Assembly: GCA_964551525.1 (NCBI GenBank) | Contig: CAZKCH010000022.1 | Location: 1 to 6,637, forward strand | From: GWA2-46-15 sp964551525 | GTDB taxonomy: Bacteria; Patescibacteriota; Minisyncoccia; Minisyncoccales; GWA2-46-15 | Length of the DNA: 6,637 bases | Direction: 5' to 3' | In this document: one piece after another, positions 5,728 through 6,637 of the stretch | Numbering within the stretch: position 1 is the stretch's first letter | How the letters are laid out: each line of letters starts with the position of its first letter | Program-made: the position numbers and the translations under genes | The notes under the pieces: generated by a model | Database searches by the model: none | Told to the model about the DNA's origin: nothing | Seen by the model: the letters and a program-made list of their open reading frames with translations, nothing else

Positions 5728-6336
5728 ATGGCGGAGAATCCGTTGATTACCAAGGAGGCGGCGGAAAAGTTTATGGAAATGCCGGGTCAGGCGCGAGGCA
5801 TTCATTTTAAGAATGACGCTGATTTTATTTTAGCCAAGCACGGCCGGCAGGGTTTGGAAATGGTGGAAATCGAGCTGGAATCATTGGGGCAGAGGATAAA
5901 ATACAACGAAGTGAAAAATCTGGAATTTTATCCGGCCGGCTTGCGGGCGATTTCTATTTTGGCCGCGGCCCAAGCGCTTGAATGGACCGATGAAGACGTG
6001 AGGAATTTGGGGCGATTTGCTTCGCGGACTTCTTTTGTCGTCCGGCTTTATGTCAGATTTTTTTATTCAATCTACAAAACCCTGGAAAAAGTCGGGGCCA
6101 TGTGGCGCGAATACTGGAGCATCGGCAAGGTGAGCGTGAAAAAGCACGATGAAATGAGTCGGACCATTGTTCTGCAGATTGAGGATTTGGATTTGCATCC
6201 TTTGTATTGCCGTTGTCTGGAAGGTTATTTTGAAGGTGTGGCGAAAATGGTGACCAATGCGGCGAAAACCGAATGCCGCGAAATTGAATGCGTTTTCTCC
6301 GGGGGCAAAGGCCATGAGTTTGAAATAAAGTATTAA
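5728..6336 (+). CDS. V4R/heme-NO-binding-like sensor-domain protein (tentative)
   Basis: The 202-residue soluble protein has no signal peptide and no clear membrane helix. Its outline resembles the HNOB/V4R/DUF2378 group of ligand-binding domains: an N-terminal helical part (FILAKHGRQGLEMVEIELE, then 'FYPAGLRAISILAAAQ' and 'DVRNLGRFASRTSFVVRLYVRF'), a mid-part beta segment (IGKVSVKKHDEMSRTIVLQIEDLDL), then 'HPLYCRCLEGYFEGVAKM' (157-174), and a final 'ECREIECVFSGGKGHEFEIKY'. The last motif is like the V4R ending with Cys...Gly-(x)-Cys-x-Phe, but the final Cys is His196 here. Cys161, Cys163, Cys183, Cys188 and His157/His196 are candidates for metal or redox chemistry. Heme binding cannot be claimed, because no assured proximal His was identified. 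The ATG lies 1 nt after the metK stop without its own ribosome site, so it likely relies on translational coupling. The assignment rests on remote resemblance. Confidence 0.6.
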   Translation: MAENPLITKEAAEKFMEMPGQARGIHFKNDADFILAKHGRQGLEMVEIELESLGQRIKYNEVKNLEFYPAGLRAISILAAAQALEWTDEDVRNLGRFASRTSFVVRLYVRFFYSIYKTLEKVGAMWREYWSIGKVSVKKHDEMSRTIVLQIEDLDLHPLYCRCLEGYFEGVAKMVTNAAKTECREIECVFSGGKGHEFEIKY

Positions 6337-6407
6337 CCCCATACATACTTTTCGTTCGCGAAACTTACAGGTTCGCCTCACGATGGCGTATGTACGGGGC
6401 AGGCGAA
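6337..6407 (+). other. Structured 3' region of the metK operon
   Basis: Directly after the stop codon, CCCCATACATAC (6337-6348) can pair with GTATGTACGGGG (6388-6399) in 11 of 12 positions. Inside it TTTCG/CGAAA (6350-6354/6359-6363) forms a hairpin with a TTCG loop, and GCC/GGC (6375-6377/6385-6387) a short one. A crossing pairing, TTCGCCT (6372-6378) with AGGCGAA (6401-6407), would make a pseudoknot. With only 1 nt joining the strands, the two long stems may instead be alternatives. The inverted repeats also exist on the minus strand, where they lie downstream of the convergent gene. I match it to no known RNA family. Confidence 0.5.
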
Positions 6408-6409
6408 TT

Positions 6410-6440
6410 AAAAGGACGGCTCACGTGTTGCCGTCCTTTT
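6410..6440. terminator. Strong intrinsic terminator shared by convergent genes
   Basis: AAAAGGACGGC (6410-6420) and GCCGTCCTTTT (6430-6440) form a perfect 11-bp stem with a 9-nt loop, followed on the plus strand by TGTTTG. The symmetrical A- and T-tracts let it end both the metK operon (plus) and the gene entering from the right (minus, stop at 6475). Confidence 0.87.
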
Positions 6441-6474
6441 TGTTTGCCGCAGATTTTTTTGAAAAAAATTATTA

Positions 6475-6637
6475 TTATGGGATCGGGGCCCCGATCATAG
6501 ATATCAGGCCCCGACAAATCGTCCAGGCGTTCTCGCTGACGCCCTTAATTTTTTGGCTGATTATGACCAGCCAGGCCGTGATCCTTTCGGGAGTGCATGG
6601 CCGCGGGTCTGTGTAGGGTCCGAGGATTGTTTTCTGT
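6475..6637 (-). CDS. C-terminal end of a minus-strand gene, unknown (partial)
   Basis: Reading the complement leftwards from the right edge, 53 codons stay open (6478-6636) and then meet three TAA codons in a row (6475-6477, 6472-6474, 6469-6471). The start lies outside the window. The visible part has a Pro-rich stretch (GPYTDPRPCTPER) followed by a hydrophobic and basic stretch (TAWLVIISQKIKGVSENAWT and on to GLISMIGAPIP), so it looks like a real protein tail, possibly helical or membrane-associated. No family is recognised. It is convergent to the metK operon, and the terminator at 6410-6440 serves as its 3' end. A plus-strand frame over the same bases is open for 77 codons, but it begins inside the structured region and runs through the terminator, so the minus reading is preferred. 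Confidence 0.5.
   Translation of the reverse strand, partial: QKTILGPYTDPRPCTPERITAWLVIISQKIKGVSENAWTICRGLISMIGAPIP

Noticed and set aside
6333..6411. Miniature transposable element with terminal inverted repeats flanked by TTAA
   Set aside because: The right TTAA (6408-6411) is 8 nt away from the inverted-repeat end and inside the terminator region, so there is no proper target duplication, and no second copy occurs in the window.
6383..6616. Plus-strand 77-codon open frame
   Set aside because: It begins inside the 3' structured region, passes straight through the 6410-6440 terminator, and is antisense to a more protein-like minus-strand frame.

Overview
The window reads like a chromosomal segment from an uncultivated ultra-small bacterium of the Patescibacteria/CPR type, probably Parcubacteria-like. 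This is inferred from gene style, not from a marker gene. The clues are a secreted DUF5667-type protein with a Cys-rich tail, a free-standing ATP-cone protein, a compact 821-residue P-type ATPase, very short intergenic gaps, and almost no Shine-Dalgarno sequences. TGA, TAA and TAG are all used as stops (TGA ends the cupin, the DUF5667 gene and metK), so the recoded TGA=Gly code of Absconditabacteria/Gracilibacteria does not apply. No rRNA, tRNA, CRISPR array, transposase or phage gene was seen.

Layout. Bases 1-279 hold the 3' end of a cupin gene. Bases 301-328 are a perfect 12-bp hairpin, probably a two-way terminator. Facing the cupin on the minus strand is an easily missed 45-codon gene (323-460) for a one-pass membrane miniprotein. 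It has the only strong Shine-Dalgarno in the window and a plausible promoter at 497-525. Bases 572-850 (plus) encode an ATP-cone protein. Bases 970-1539 and 1560-4025 form a likely two-gene unit: an exported Cys-rich DUF5667 protein, then a P2-like cation ATPase. Bases 4071-4523 encode a four-helix membrane protein that looks DoxX-like. Bases 4572-5726 are metK, followed after 1 nt by a 202-residue protein (5728-6336) that resembles V4R/heme-NO-binding-like sensor domains. The plus-strand run ends in a structured 3' region (6337-6407) and a strong terminator (6410-6440). From the right edge a minus-strand gene enters and ends at 6475 with three TAA codons in a row.

How the parts may work together. 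metK makes S-adenosylmethionine, and its partner gene is almost certainly co-transcribed and could be a small-molecule sensor. The exported Cys-rich protein and the ATPase may both deal with cations at the cell surface. In the ATPase, the membrane positions that hold Ca2+ in SERCA are partly replaced by Ser, His and Cys, so its substrate should not be assumed to be calcium.

The most interesting points are the ATPase ion-site changes next to a Cys-rich secreted protein, the hidden miniprotein gene, the metK/sensor-like pair, the structured metK-operon 3' end, and the pattern of -10 boxes so close to start codons that several mRNAs may be nearly or fully leaderless.
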